Of a DNA stretch of 6,345 bases, positions 1 to 6,189 are shown in pieces. The first letter of the stretch is position 1. Each line of letters opens with the position of its first letter. The DNA is from JAXHUA01 sp034189695 (GTDB taxonomy: Bacteria > Chloroflexota > Dehalococcoidia > E44-bin15), in assembly GCA_034189695.1 (NCBI GenBank), contig JAXHUA010000024.1, positions 1 through 6,345 of the forward strand, read 5' to 3'. The position numbers and the translations under genes were made by a program. The notes beneath the pieces were generated by a model that saw only the letters and a program-made list of their open reading frames with translations, did no database searches and was not told the origin of the DNA.

Positions 1-417
1 TACGCTGACGAAGAGGGGGCGCTGATCCAGATACTGCTGGATGTGCAGCGGGAGTACAACTGGCTGCCGAAGGAAGCGCTCATGCGGGTCAGCGAGAGGC
101 TGGGGATACCGGTCAGTCGCACGTACCGCGTAGCCAGCTTCTACAAGGCGATGAGCCTGAACCCGATTGGGCGTCACCTGGTGAGCGTATGCCTCGGCAC
201 CGCGTGTCACGTACGCGGCGGGCCAAGAATCCTCGATAAGGCATCGCAAGTGCTGGGCATTCGCGATGGCGAGACGACGGCCGACCAGAACTTCACGTTG
301 CAGCGGGTGAATTGCCTGGGCTGCTGCGCTCTGGGGCCGGTGATGGTGGTTGACGGAGAGGCCTACGGCAAACTGGGCCTCAGCAACGTAGAGGAGGTCT
401 TGACCAACTACAACTAG
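1..417 (+). CDS. NuoE-like [2Fe-2S] thioredoxin-fold subunit, 5' end cut by window
   Basis: The reading frame is open from base 1 to the TAG at 415-417, giving 138 visible residues. It is a NuoE/HydC/HndA-type subunit, which carries one [2Fe-2S] cluster and passes electrons to or from the NuoF flavoprotein in soluble NAD(H)-linked complexes. The four expected ligands are present: C64 and C69 in the CLGTAC motif, and C105 and C109 in CLGCC (C-x4-C and C-x3-C). C108 is an additional cysteine. The N-terminal helical part (ALIQILLDVQ, then WLPKEAL) aligns with the second NuoE-like gene at 5718, and by that comparison about 17 residues lie upstream of the window. GTG at 43 is an internal codon, not the start. 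The gene is separated from the next one by 313 bases, so it probably ends an upstream transcription unit. Family assignment is firm; which complex it serves cannot be told here. Confidence 0.9.
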   Translation, partial: YADEEGALIQILLDVQREYNWLPKEALMRVSERLGIPVSRTYRVASFYKAMSLNPIGRHLVSVCLGTACHVRGGPRILDKASQVLGIRDGETTADQNFTLQRVNCLGCCALGPVMVVDGEAYGKLGLSNVEEVLTNYN

Positions 418-469
418 CTGTCGGCGCGGATACGTGTCCATTGAGAGACACGACCGCGTGGGGCGGCAG
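418..469 (+). terminator. Long stem-loop directly after the first NuoE-like stop codon
   Basis: Three nested paired segments stack into one imperfect stem of 17 pairs. They are 418-423 with 464-469 (one G-U pair), 425-429 (CGCGG) with 454-458 (CCGCG), and 433-438 (CGTGTC) with 447-452 (GACACG), closing on an 8-base loop. The stem begins at the base after the stop codon. No T-run follows, so it is not a classic intrinsic terminator. It could be a U-less terminator or an mRNA 3'-end stability element. The pairing is seen directly; the function is inferred. Confidence 0.45.
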
Positions 470-521
470 GCAAGGCACGTTCCTGGCGATACTCAAATAA
501 TACAGGGGAAGCTGTGTGTCG

Positions 522-560
522 GGCCGCGTAAACGGCCGGGGGTGCACCGGCTTTTCCTTT
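522..560 (+). terminator. Candidate weak terminator with an overlapping alternative hairpin
   Basis: GCCGG (535-539) pairs with CCGGC (547-551) around a 7-base loop and is followed by TTTTCCTTT (552-560), which resembles a weak intrinsic terminator. An upstream hairpin, GGCCG (522-526) with CGGCC (533-537), shares bases 535-537 with it, so the two cannot form together. This could be attenuator-like or simply GC-rich chance pairing. The stems are only 5 base pairs long, so confidence is low. Confidence 0.3.
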
Positions 561-709
561 CTGCGAGTCAACACGAGATGGGCAGGTTTGCAGTCTGGAA
601 GTGACGCAGGTGGGGACAGGCGTTCGAAGCATACGCCCCCAGTCCGCCCGTAAGACCGAGCCCGGGACACAGTCAGAACGTCGTTTGCCGATGAAGTGCG
701 GTCATCTTT

Positions 710-720
710 GGAGGAGGAGG
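710..720 (+). promoter_or_regulatory. Ribosome binding site of the kinase gene
   Basis: GGAGGAGGAGG is an extended Shine-Dalgarno sequence ending 10 bases before ATG 731. It fixes that ATG as the kinase start and rejects the overlapping frame that begins at 601. Confidence 0.8.
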
Positions 721-730
721 ACGACTGCTC

Positions 731-1999
731 ATGCCATACTTGCAGGTGCTGTTCGAGGCGGCGAAGAGAATAAGCTCCCCTCTGTCCACCGACGAAGTGC
801 TGCAAGCCATCGTGGAGAACACAGCACATGCCATCACGGCCAAGGGCTGTTCACTCCTGCTGCTGAGCCCGAACAAGGAGCGTCTTATGCAGAGCGCCAC
901 GTACGGCCTCAGCGATCGGTACGTGAAGAAGAGGTTCTTCTCTACCGACACCAGCCTGTCACAGGCTCTCAAGGGACAGCCCGTGCAGACGGTCAATGCC
1001 GCCCAGAAGGTAAAGGTTCAGTACCAGGTGCAGGACAAGAAAGAGGGGATAGTGTCTATCCTGACGGTCCCGGTGATACTGAACGATGACGTCATCGGCG
1101 TCATGAGGGTGTACACCTCCGAGCCGCGACAGTTCACCGGGGAGGAGATCGATTTCGTCGAGGGTGTGGCCAGCCTGGGCGCCCTGGCCCTTCAGAAGGC
1201 ATGGCTGCACGATACCATCAGCAGAGACCTCCAGCAGTGCAACATCGATGTCTCCCGGCTGGAGAACGAGAAGAAGAACCTCTTTCGCTTCCTGTCGATG
1301 ACCGCTCACGACCTGAAGGCCCCCCTTTCGGCGGTCCAGACCTACTTCGGAGTACTGCTTGGCGGCTTCGCCGGGGAGATAAGCGAGAGGCAGAGAACCA
1401 TCATTTCGAGGTGCAGCACCAGGGTGTCTGAGCTTTTCGAGCTCATCAGTGACCTCCTCGACATATCCAAGATAGAGGCCGGGCAGGTCGTCACCGAGAT
1501 GGACGAGGTCAGTCTGCGTTCGATCGTGACGCGCTCTGTGCAAACGGGCCGCATCCTGGCGGAGAAGAAGGGGATCGCGCTACAGGTGGATACTCCGAGC
1601 AAGCTGCCGAGATTGTACGCCGCCGGCGGTCGGTTGCAGCACGTGTTGACCCACCTCATATCGAATGCGGTGACCTACACGGACGAGGGCGGCTCGGTGG
1701 AGGTGAAGGTGATAGATGGCGGCTCCGACATCCAGTTCCAGGTCTCGGATACCGGCATCGGAATCCCGGAGAATGAGCTGTGCAATGTGTTCACCGAGTT
1801 CTTCCGGGCCAGCAACAACATCAAGGGCAAAGGCTCCGGCCTCGGAGTGTCCATAGCCAAGAGGGTCGTCGAAGCGCACGGCGGAGACATGTGGGTGGAA
1901 AGCCCGTGTCCCGACACCGGAAAGGGATGCAGGTTCACCTTTAGCATTCCGAGGAGAACAGGAGAAAGTCACTACGTCGAGCATGCCACGGCGCAATAG
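731..1999 (+). CDS. Cytoplasmic GAF-domain sensor histidine kinase
   Basis: This 422-residue protein is a two-component sensor that autophosphorylates a histidine and passes the phosphate to a receiver. Residues about 5-155 form a GAF-like ligand or redox sensing domain, followed by a short coiled-coil-like linker (about 160-187). The HisKA dimerisation helix has the H-box FLSMTAHDLKAPLS, with H193 as the phosphorylated residue and D194 next to it. The HATPase domain carries the N-box (N312 in HLISNAVTYT), the G1 box DTGIGIP (340-346) and the G2 box GKGSGLG (366-372). No signal peptide or membrane segment is visible, so it should sense a cytoplasmic signal. The two receivers encoded just downstream are its obvious partners, and the redox genes after them suggest it reports on redox or substrate state. 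The signal itself cannot be read from sequence. All catalytic motifs look intact. The start is set by the strong ribosome binding site at 710-720. Confidence 0.93.
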   Translation: MPYLQVLFEAAKRISSPLSTDEVLQAIVENTAHAITAKGCSLLLLSPNKERLMQSATYGLSDRYVKKRFFSTDTSLSQALKGQPVQTVNAAQKVKVQYQVQDKKEGIVSILTVPVILNDDVIGVMRVYTSEPRQFTGEEIDFVEGVASLGALALQKAWLHDTISRDLQQCNIDVSRLENEKKNLFRFLSMTAHDLKAPLSAVQTYFGVLLGGFAGEISERQRTIISRCSTRVSELFELISDLLDISKIEAGQVVTEMDEVSLRSIVTRSVQTGRILAEKKGIALQVDTPSKLPRLYAAGGRLQHVLTHLISNAVTYTDEGGSVEVKVIDGGSDIQFQVSDTGIGIPENELCNVFTEFFRASNNIKGKGSGLGVSIAKRVVEAHGGDMWVESPCPDTGKGCRFTFSIPRRTGESHYVEHATAQ

Positions 2000-2033
2000 A
2001 CGAAGCCAGCCAGCGGGGACCGGTGGAGGGCTT

Positions 2034-2051
2034 CGCCCGGAAGGCCGGGCG
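2034..2051 (+). other. Perfect GC hairpin downstream of the kinase gene
   Basis: CGCCCGG (2034-2040) and CCGGGCG (2045-2051) form a perfect 7-base-pair stem with an AAGG tetraloop, 34 bases after the kinase stop codon. No T-run follows, so it is not a standard terminator. It may slow transcription, stabilise the upstream message, or lower expression of the genes downstream. Confidence 0.45.
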
Positions 2052-2120
2052 GACAGTCCCTGGCGGACGGGCCCCGAGACATGTGTCCGCAGCGGCACTG
2101 AAGCCTAGGGAGCAATGTAC

Positions 2121-2147
2121 CCGGGCCGGCAATCGCATGCGGCCCGG
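2121..2147 (+). other. GC hairpin just upstream of the first receiver gene
   Basis: CCGGGCCG (2121-2128) pairs with CGGCCCGG (2140-2147) as an 8-base-pair stem with an 11-base loop. It ends about 19 bases before the ribosome binding site of the receiver gene. Its arms share the 6-mers CCGGGC and GCCCGG with the hairpin at 2034-2051, so the two elements could also pair with each other. No T-run follows. A regulatory role is inference. Confidence 0.4.
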
Positions 2148-2176
2148 AAGGAGACTGTCACGTTAGAGGAGCTGAG

Positions 2177-2578
2177 ATGACAAGGAAGATCCTGGTGGTC
2201 GACGACGACCCCGACATCTATGAAGCCGTGGACATGATACTGACCTCGCGGGGCTACGAGGTGGTCTCTGCCCACGACGGAGAAGAGGGACTGGCCGCTC
2301 TCAGGGCAGAGAAGCCAGACCTTATGATCCTCGACCTCCTCATGCCGAGAAAGAGCGGGTTCGCTGTGCTGAGAGAACTCCGAGAATCAGGCTCGGACGA
2401 GGTCAGGGACATGCCTGTTCTGATACTCACTTCGGTGAGAGAGGAAGCCAGCCGTCGTCGCTACGAGTTGGAGACTGGGGAAGAGCTGGACGTCGATGCG
2501 TACGTCGAGAAGCCCATTTCCCCTGAGATCTTGCTTGAGAGAGTCGAGAACCTCATCAGGAAGCAGCAGACAGTCTGA
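2177..2578 (+). CDS. Single-domain response regulator (receiver only), first copy
   Basis: This 133-residue CheY-like protein is a stand-alone receiver with no DNA-binding or enzymatic output domain. The acidic pocket is D9, D10 and D11 (VVDDDPD), the phosphorylated aspartate is D53 (MILDLLMP), the switch threonine is T85 (ILTS) and the conserved lysine is K112 (EKP), so it should be active. The distance from T85 to K112 is 27 residues, against 22 in E. coli CheY, which means a longer segment around alpha-4. It follows the kinase gene by 177 bases and precedes a paralogous receiver by 46 bases. GAGGAG at 2166-2171 lies 5 bases before the ATG. It may act by protein-protein contact or as a phosphorelay or phosphate-sink partner of the upstream kinase; the target is not evident. 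Confidence 0.92.
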   Translation: MTRKILVVDDDPDIYEAVDMILTSRGYEVVSAHDGEEGLAALRAEKPDLMILDLLMPRKSGFAVLRELRESGSDEVRDMPVLILTSVREEASRRRYELETGEELDVDAYVEKPISPEILLERVENLIRKQQTV

Positions 2579-2607
2579 AACCAGGCCGGTCATACCCCAA
2601 CCACACG

Positions 2608-2615
2608 AAAGGAGG
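2608..2615 (+). promoter_or_regulatory. Near-consensus ribosome binding site of the second receiver gene
   Basis: AAAGGAGGT ends 9 bases before ATG 2625 and matches the anti-Shine-Dalgarno sequence almost perfectly. The second receiver, and the abutting oxidoreductase gene if coupled to it, are probably well translated. Confidence 0.8.
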
Positions 2616-2624
2616 TAGTGAGAC

Positions 2625-3017
2625 ATGGAAGGTAAAACCAAAATACTGCTGGTCGATGACGATGTCGATTTCGTCGAAGCGACGAAAACGATCCTGGAAA
2701 GCAAGCATGATGTGATCGTGGCCTACGAGGGCGACGACGCTCTCCAGAAGGCCCGACAGGACAAGCCCGATCTGGTCCTGCTGGACATTATTATGCCGGT
2801 CAAGGACGGGTTCTCCGCCGCCGAGCAGTTCAAGAAGGACCCGGAACTCAGCAAGATTCCGGTCATCATGCTCACCAGCTATACGACGAAGAAAGGCGAG
2901 ACCTCCATCCCGGTGAGCCGTGGGCTCCAGCTCGACGCGGAGGACTACGTCTCGAAACCGGTGAGCCCGCAGGAGTTGCTCACCATCGTGGACCGATACC
3001 TCAAGACGGCAGGGTAG
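2625..3017 (+). CDS. Single-domain response regulator (receiver only), second copy
   Basis: This 130-residue stand-alone CheY-like receiver is paralogous to the one encoded at 2177. Conserved residues are D11, D12 and D13 (acidic pocket, LLVDDDVD), D54 (phosphoacceptor, LLDIIMP), T84 (MLTS) and K111 (SKP). As in the first copy, 27 residues separate the threonine and lysine. It has no output domain. The stop codon TAG at 3015-3017 is followed at once by the ATG of the oxidoreductase gene, so the two are almost certainly co-transcribed and probably translationally coupled. That linkage suggests the receiver acts on, or is balanced with, the redox complex rather than on DNA. This is inference, as no target motif is visible. 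Confidence 0.92.
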   Translation: MEGKTKILLVDDDVDFVEATKTILESKHDVIVAYEGDDALQKARQDKPDLVLLDIIMPVKDGFSAAEQFKKDPELSKIPVIMLTSYTTKKGETSIPVSRGLQLDAEDYVSKPVSPQELLTIVDRYLKTAG

Positions 3018-5684
3018 ATGGTGCAGCCAATAACAGTAACGCTGGACGGGCGCGAGGTGAGTGGCTATCCAGGAATGACCATCCTGGAGCTTGCAGAGGA
3101 ATCAGGAATACACATTCCCACACTCTGTCACGATCCGCATCTACCATCGAGCGGCGCCTGTCGCGTGTGCCTCGTCGAGGACCAGGGGTCAGGCCGCATG
3201 CTCGCATCCTGTGTCACCCCGATCGCCACGGGCATGGTCATCGAGACGCAATCGCCCCGCGTGCTCGATCACCGCAGGAACATCATCAAGCTTCTGCTCT
3301 CCAGCCACCCCGACTCGTGCCTGGTCTGCGACAAGGGCAACCGCTGCCAGTTGCGCAAGATCGCCTCTGACATGGGGATCGGCCTGCTCGATTTCCACCG
3401 GATGCCACAGGCGGCGACCATAGAGGAGGTCAATCCCTTCATCGAAAGGGATATGAGCAAGTGCGTACTCTGCGCCAAGTGCATCAGAGCATGCCAGGAC
3501 CTGGTGGTCGAGGGCGCCATTGACTACTTCCAGCGGGGATTCGCGGCGACGCCGGCCACCCTGAACGATGTACCTCTGGAGTGCTCTGAGTGCACCTTCT
3601 GCGGCACGTGCGTCGCACTGTGCCCCACAGGCGCGCTCGCAGAGAGGGAGAAGCCGTACCGGGGGACCACCAGGCAGGCGGTGGAGACCACCTGCCCCTA
3701 CTGCGGCTGCGGGTGCAGCATCCGTCTCGAAGTCAAGGAGGAGCAGGTGGTCAGGGCCGTTCCAGGCAACGGCTCGGCAGTCAACAAGGGCGCACTCTGC
3801 ATCAGGGGAAGCTACGGGTACGATTTCGTTCACAGCCCCGACAGGCTGACCAGGCCGTTAATCAGGAGGGACGAGGACTTCGAAGAGATATCCTGGGACG
3901 AAGCCCTGCGACTGGTGGCTTCGGAGCTGTCGCGCATCAGGCAGGAGCACGGCCCGGACTCCCTTGCGCTCCTCGGCTCATCCAAGTGCACCAACGAAGA
4001 GAACTACCTGTTGCAGCGATTCGCCAGGTCGGTATTGGGCACCAACAACATCGACAACGCGAGCCGCCTGTACAATGCTCCGACGCGCGTCGGGCCGTTC
4101 GACTCCACCAACGACATCGATGCCCTTGAGGAGGCGGATGTGATACTCGTCGTTGGAGCCGACCCCACTGCGTCCGCGCCCATCGTCGGCTACGCTATCA
4201 AGCGCGCCGTGAAGAACCGAAACGCCAGGTTCGTACTCATAGAACCACGGCGCTCCAGGCTGTCGCCCTTCGCCGATGTGTGGCTGCGCCCACAGGTGGG
4301 CACCGACGTCGCCCTGCTGAATGGACTGGCCCGGGTCATCATCGATGACGGCCTCGTGGACCAGGACTCCGTCGCCGCGAATACCGACGGGTTCCAGGCT
4401 CTCGCCGGCGTCCTGGAGTCGTATTCGCCCAGCCAGGTCGAGGCCATGACCGGCGTTCCCGGGAACGACATCCGGGCAGCGGCGCGACTGTATGCCACGG
4501 CGGCACGCGCGGCGATCGTCTACGGCACCGGCCTCACACAGCACCCGCGTGCCGGCGACGCCGTGAATGCACTGGCGAACCTGGCTTTGCTGACAGGCAA
4601 GCTCGGACGTGAAGGAAGCGTCGTTTACGCCTTGCAGAGGGACAACAACGGCCTTGGCGCCTGCGACATGGGAGCGCTTCCCGATTACCTTCCGGGCTAT
4701 CAGAGGGCCGACGACGAGGCGTCGAGGACCAGATTCGAGGAGGCCTGGAGAGTCGACCTGCCGGTCAACCATGGCCTCACCGCACTGGAGATGGTCAGCC
4801 AGGCGGGAGACGGCGGCATCAAAGGGCTCTACATCGTCGGAGAGAACCCCTGTCTCAGCTTCCCCAACACCGGAGTCGTCGTTGATGCCCTCAGGTCACT
4901 CGATTTCCTTGTGGTCCAGGATATGTTCCTGACCGACACGGCCAGGCTGGCGCATGTCGTGCTGCCCGCGGCCAGCTTCGCCGAAAAGGAAGGCACCTTT
5001 ACCAACTTCGAAGGGAGGGTCAACACCGTCCGAAGGGCGATCAGCCCCGTTGGCGAAAGCCTCCCTGACTGGAGCATCGTCCTTCAACTGGCGGAGGCGA
5101 TGGACTGCCGCCTGCCGTACTTCTCGCTGGAGGACGTCACACGGGAGATAGCGACGCTCGTGCCGGGGTACGACGTGCTGGGCCGACCTGAGCCGGACAC
5201 TCGGGGCACCCGCAAGGCTCAGACTTATGTCGAGTCTGCCATCGTCAGGGCCACCCGGCATGAGTGTCCAGGCAACTCCCATGCCCGCTTCTCGCCCGTG
5301 GAATACGTGTCGCTGCCGCAGGAAAACGGTGAGTATCCCTTCACCCTCCTGACCGGCAGCGTGATGCAGCATTTCGGGAGCGGCACGCGGAGCTGGAGGG
5401 CCAGTCGCCTGCGCCGTTTCTGCTCGCAGGCCTTTCTGGAGATGAGCGAAGCCGATGCCGACAAGCTCGGGGTGAGCGACGGGGACGAGGTCAAGGTTAT
5501 CTCGCCGGTCGGCGAGCTGGCCGCCGCGCTCAAGGTCAGCGACGCCGTGCCTGAGGCAACACTGTTCCTGCCGTTCTCGTTCCCCGATACACCCACAGCG
5601 CGTTTGTTCGACAGTACGCTGGAGCGCGATTCCAGAACGCCGTCGCTGAAGTCCTGCAAGGTGAGGGTCGAGAAAGGTCGATAG
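3018..5684 (+). CDS. NuoG/FdhA-type iron-sulfur molybdopterin oxidoreductase lacking formate dehydrogenase catalytic residues
   Basis: This 888-residue protein has the architecture of NADH-dependent formate dehydrogenase alpha subunits. A [2Fe-2S] domain has C37, C48, C51 and C65. A NuoG-type His-Cys cluster has H97, C101, C104 and C110. Two [4Fe-4S] sites use C149, C152, C155, C159 and C192, C195, C198, C202. The FdhF-like domain opens with another [4Fe-4S] site (C226, C229, C233, C261), runs to about residue 650, and ends in a dinucleotide-binding domain (about 775-885). C189 and C231 are extra cysteines. Aligned with E. coli FdhF by conserved blocks, Sec140 becomes Y352, His141 becomes N353, Arg333 becomes Q540, Gln335 becomes D542 and Lys44 becomes R263. 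Formate oxidation is therefore unlikely. No signal peptide is seen, so it is cytoplasmic. It abuts the receiver gene upstream and precedes the NuoE and NuoF genes, its likely partners. Family architecture is firm; the reaction is unknown. Confidence 0.9.
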   Translation: MVQPITVTLDGREVSGYPGMTILELAEESGIHIPTLCHDPHLPSSGACRVCLVEDQGSGRMLASCVTPIATGMVIETQSPRVLDHRRNIIKLLLSSHPDSCLVCDKGNRCQLRKIASDMGIGLLDFHRMPQAATIEEVNPFIERDMSKCVLCAKCIRACQDLVVEGAIDYFQRGFAATPATLNDVPLECSECTFCGTCVALCPTGALAEREKPYRGTTRQAVETTCPYCGCGCSIRLEVKEEQVVRAVPGNGSAVNKGALCIRGSYGYDFVHSPDRLTRPLIRRDEDFEEISWDEALRLVASELSRIRQEHGPDSLALLGSSKCTNEENYLLQRFARSVLGTNNIDNASRLYNAPTRVGPFDSTNDIDALEEADVILVVGADPTASAPIVGYAIKRAVKNRNARFVLIEPRRSRLSPFADVWLRPQVGTDVALLNGLARVIIDDGLVDQDSVAANTDGFQALAGVLESYSPSQVEAMTGVPGNDIRAAARLYATAARAAIVYGTGLTQHPRAGDAVNALANLALLTGKLGREGSVVYALQRDNNGLGACDMGALPDYLPGYQRADDEASRTRFEEAWRVDLPVNHGLTALEMVSQAGDGGIKGLYIVGENPCLSFPNTGVVVDALRSLDFLVVQDMFLTDTARLAHVVLPAASFAEKEGTFTNFEGRVNTVRRAISPVGESLPDWSIVLQLAEAMDCRLPYFSLEDVTREIATLVPGYDVLGRPEPDTRGTRKAQTYVESAIVRATRHECPGNSHARFSPVEYVSLPQENGEYPFTLLTGSVMQHFGSGTRSWRASRLRRFCSQAFLEMSEADADKLGVSDGDEVKVISPVGELAAALKVSDAVPEATLFLPFSFPDTPTARLFDSTLERDSRTPSLKSCKVRVEKGR

Positions 5685-5700
5685 GACCGGCGGCAGACAT

Positions 5701-5710
5701 GGAGGAAGGA
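5701..5710 (+). promoter_or_regulatory. Ribosome binding site deciding the start of the second NuoE-like gene
   Basis: GGAGGAAGGA ends 7 bases before ATG 5718. This favours that start over the in-frame ATG at 5739, which has no comparable site in front of it. Confidence 0.75.
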
Positions 5711-5717
5711 TAGTGCG

Positions 5718-6188
5718 ATGAGGGCAGAGCAAGTGGACATGGGCCGGGTGAGCGAAATCGTCACCGAGTACAGCTCGCGCAAGTGGGCGTTGATCCCGCT
5801 GGTGCAGCGGATACAGAACGAGTTCGGCTACATACCACCGGAGTCCGTACCTGTCATCGCCAGAGCGTTGAAGCTCTTCCCCAGCCAGGTACAGGGTGTC
5901 ATCTCCTTCTACGAGCAGCTCTACACCGAGCCACGGGGGAAGCACGTCGTCAGAGTATGTCGCGGCACCGCCTGCCACGTCCGCGGCGGGAAGACTATCC
6001 TCAAGCTGGTCAGGCAGCATCTGGGCGTGGACGAGGGGGAGACAACCCCCGACCTCGAGTACACCCTCGAGACCGTGGCCTGTATCGGCGTGTGCGCCCT
6101 CGCACCGAACCTGGTCATCAACGACCACGTTCATGGACACATGAACCCGAAGAAGGTGGACCAGTTGTTCAAGGACAGCGGGAGGTAG
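5718..6188 (+). CDS. NuoE-like [2Fe-2S] thioredoxin-fold subunit, complete
   Basis: This 156-residue protein is of typical NuoE/HydC/HndA length. An N-terminal helical region (to about residue 70) leads into a thioredoxin-like domain holding one [2Fe-2S] cluster on C81 and C86 (CRGTAC) and C122 and C126 (CIGVC). It should relay electrons between the NuoF-type flavoprotein and the complex. It lies 33 bases after the oxidoreductase gene and only one base before the NuoF-like gene, so it is the likely dedicated partner of both. It is clearly homologous to the subunit at the start of the window, sharing GTACHVRGG and ASFY/ISFY-type motifs, but the two are diverged, so this is not a recent duplication. 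Whether it belongs to a formate dehydrogenase, hydrogenase or other diaphorase module depends on the unusual large subunit. Confidence 0.93.
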   Translation: MRAEQVDMGRVSEIVTEYSSRKWALIPLVQRIQNEFGYIPPESVPVIARALKLFPSQVQGVISFYEQLYTEPRGKHVVRVCRGTACHVRGGKTILKLVRQHLGVDEGETTPDLEYTLETVACIGVCALAPNLVINDHVHGHMNPKKVDQLFKDSGR

Positions 6189-6189
6189 C

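Larger units (their letters stand above)
418..730 (+). other. Non-coding gap between the first NuoE-like gene and the kinase
   Basis: No convincing gene is visible in these 313 bases on either strand. The gap holds a long stem-loop at 418-469, two overlapping GC hairpins at 522-551 followed by a T-rich run, a smaller bulged hairpin at 611-641, and the kinase ribosome binding site at 710-720. An AT-rich patch (CAAATAATAC, 494-503) offers a possible -10 element, but I see no correctly spaced -35 box, so I do not call a promoter. The arrangement fits the end of one transcription unit and the leader of the next. Confidence 0.6.

Noticed and set aside
480..503. Possible sigma-70 promoter around the AT-rich patch CAAATAATAC
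   Set aside because: A -10-like element can be drawn, but the nearest -35-like sequence (TTCCTG, 480-485) is only about 12 bases away, too close for a normal promoter.
601..1089. A 162-codon + strand open frame overlapping the kinase start
   Set aside because: It is out of frame with the well-supported kinase, its translation is low-complexity and Arg-rich without motifs, and the strong ribosome binding site serves ATG 731 instead.
3978..4772. A 264-codon open frame on the minus strand
   Set aside because: It is the antisense shadow of the oxidoreductase gene, with no family motifs and no plausible place in the operon.
3018..5684. Selenocysteine in the formate dehydrogenase-like protein
   Set aside because: The frame has no internal TGA, and the aligned position is a TAC (Tyr) codon, so neither Sec nor Cys is encoded there.
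5699..5713. A five-codon mini-frame (ATG to TAG) just before the second NuoE-like gene
   Set aside because: It overlaps that gene's own Shine-Dalgarno sequence and has no ribosome binding site of its own, so it is best read as chance.
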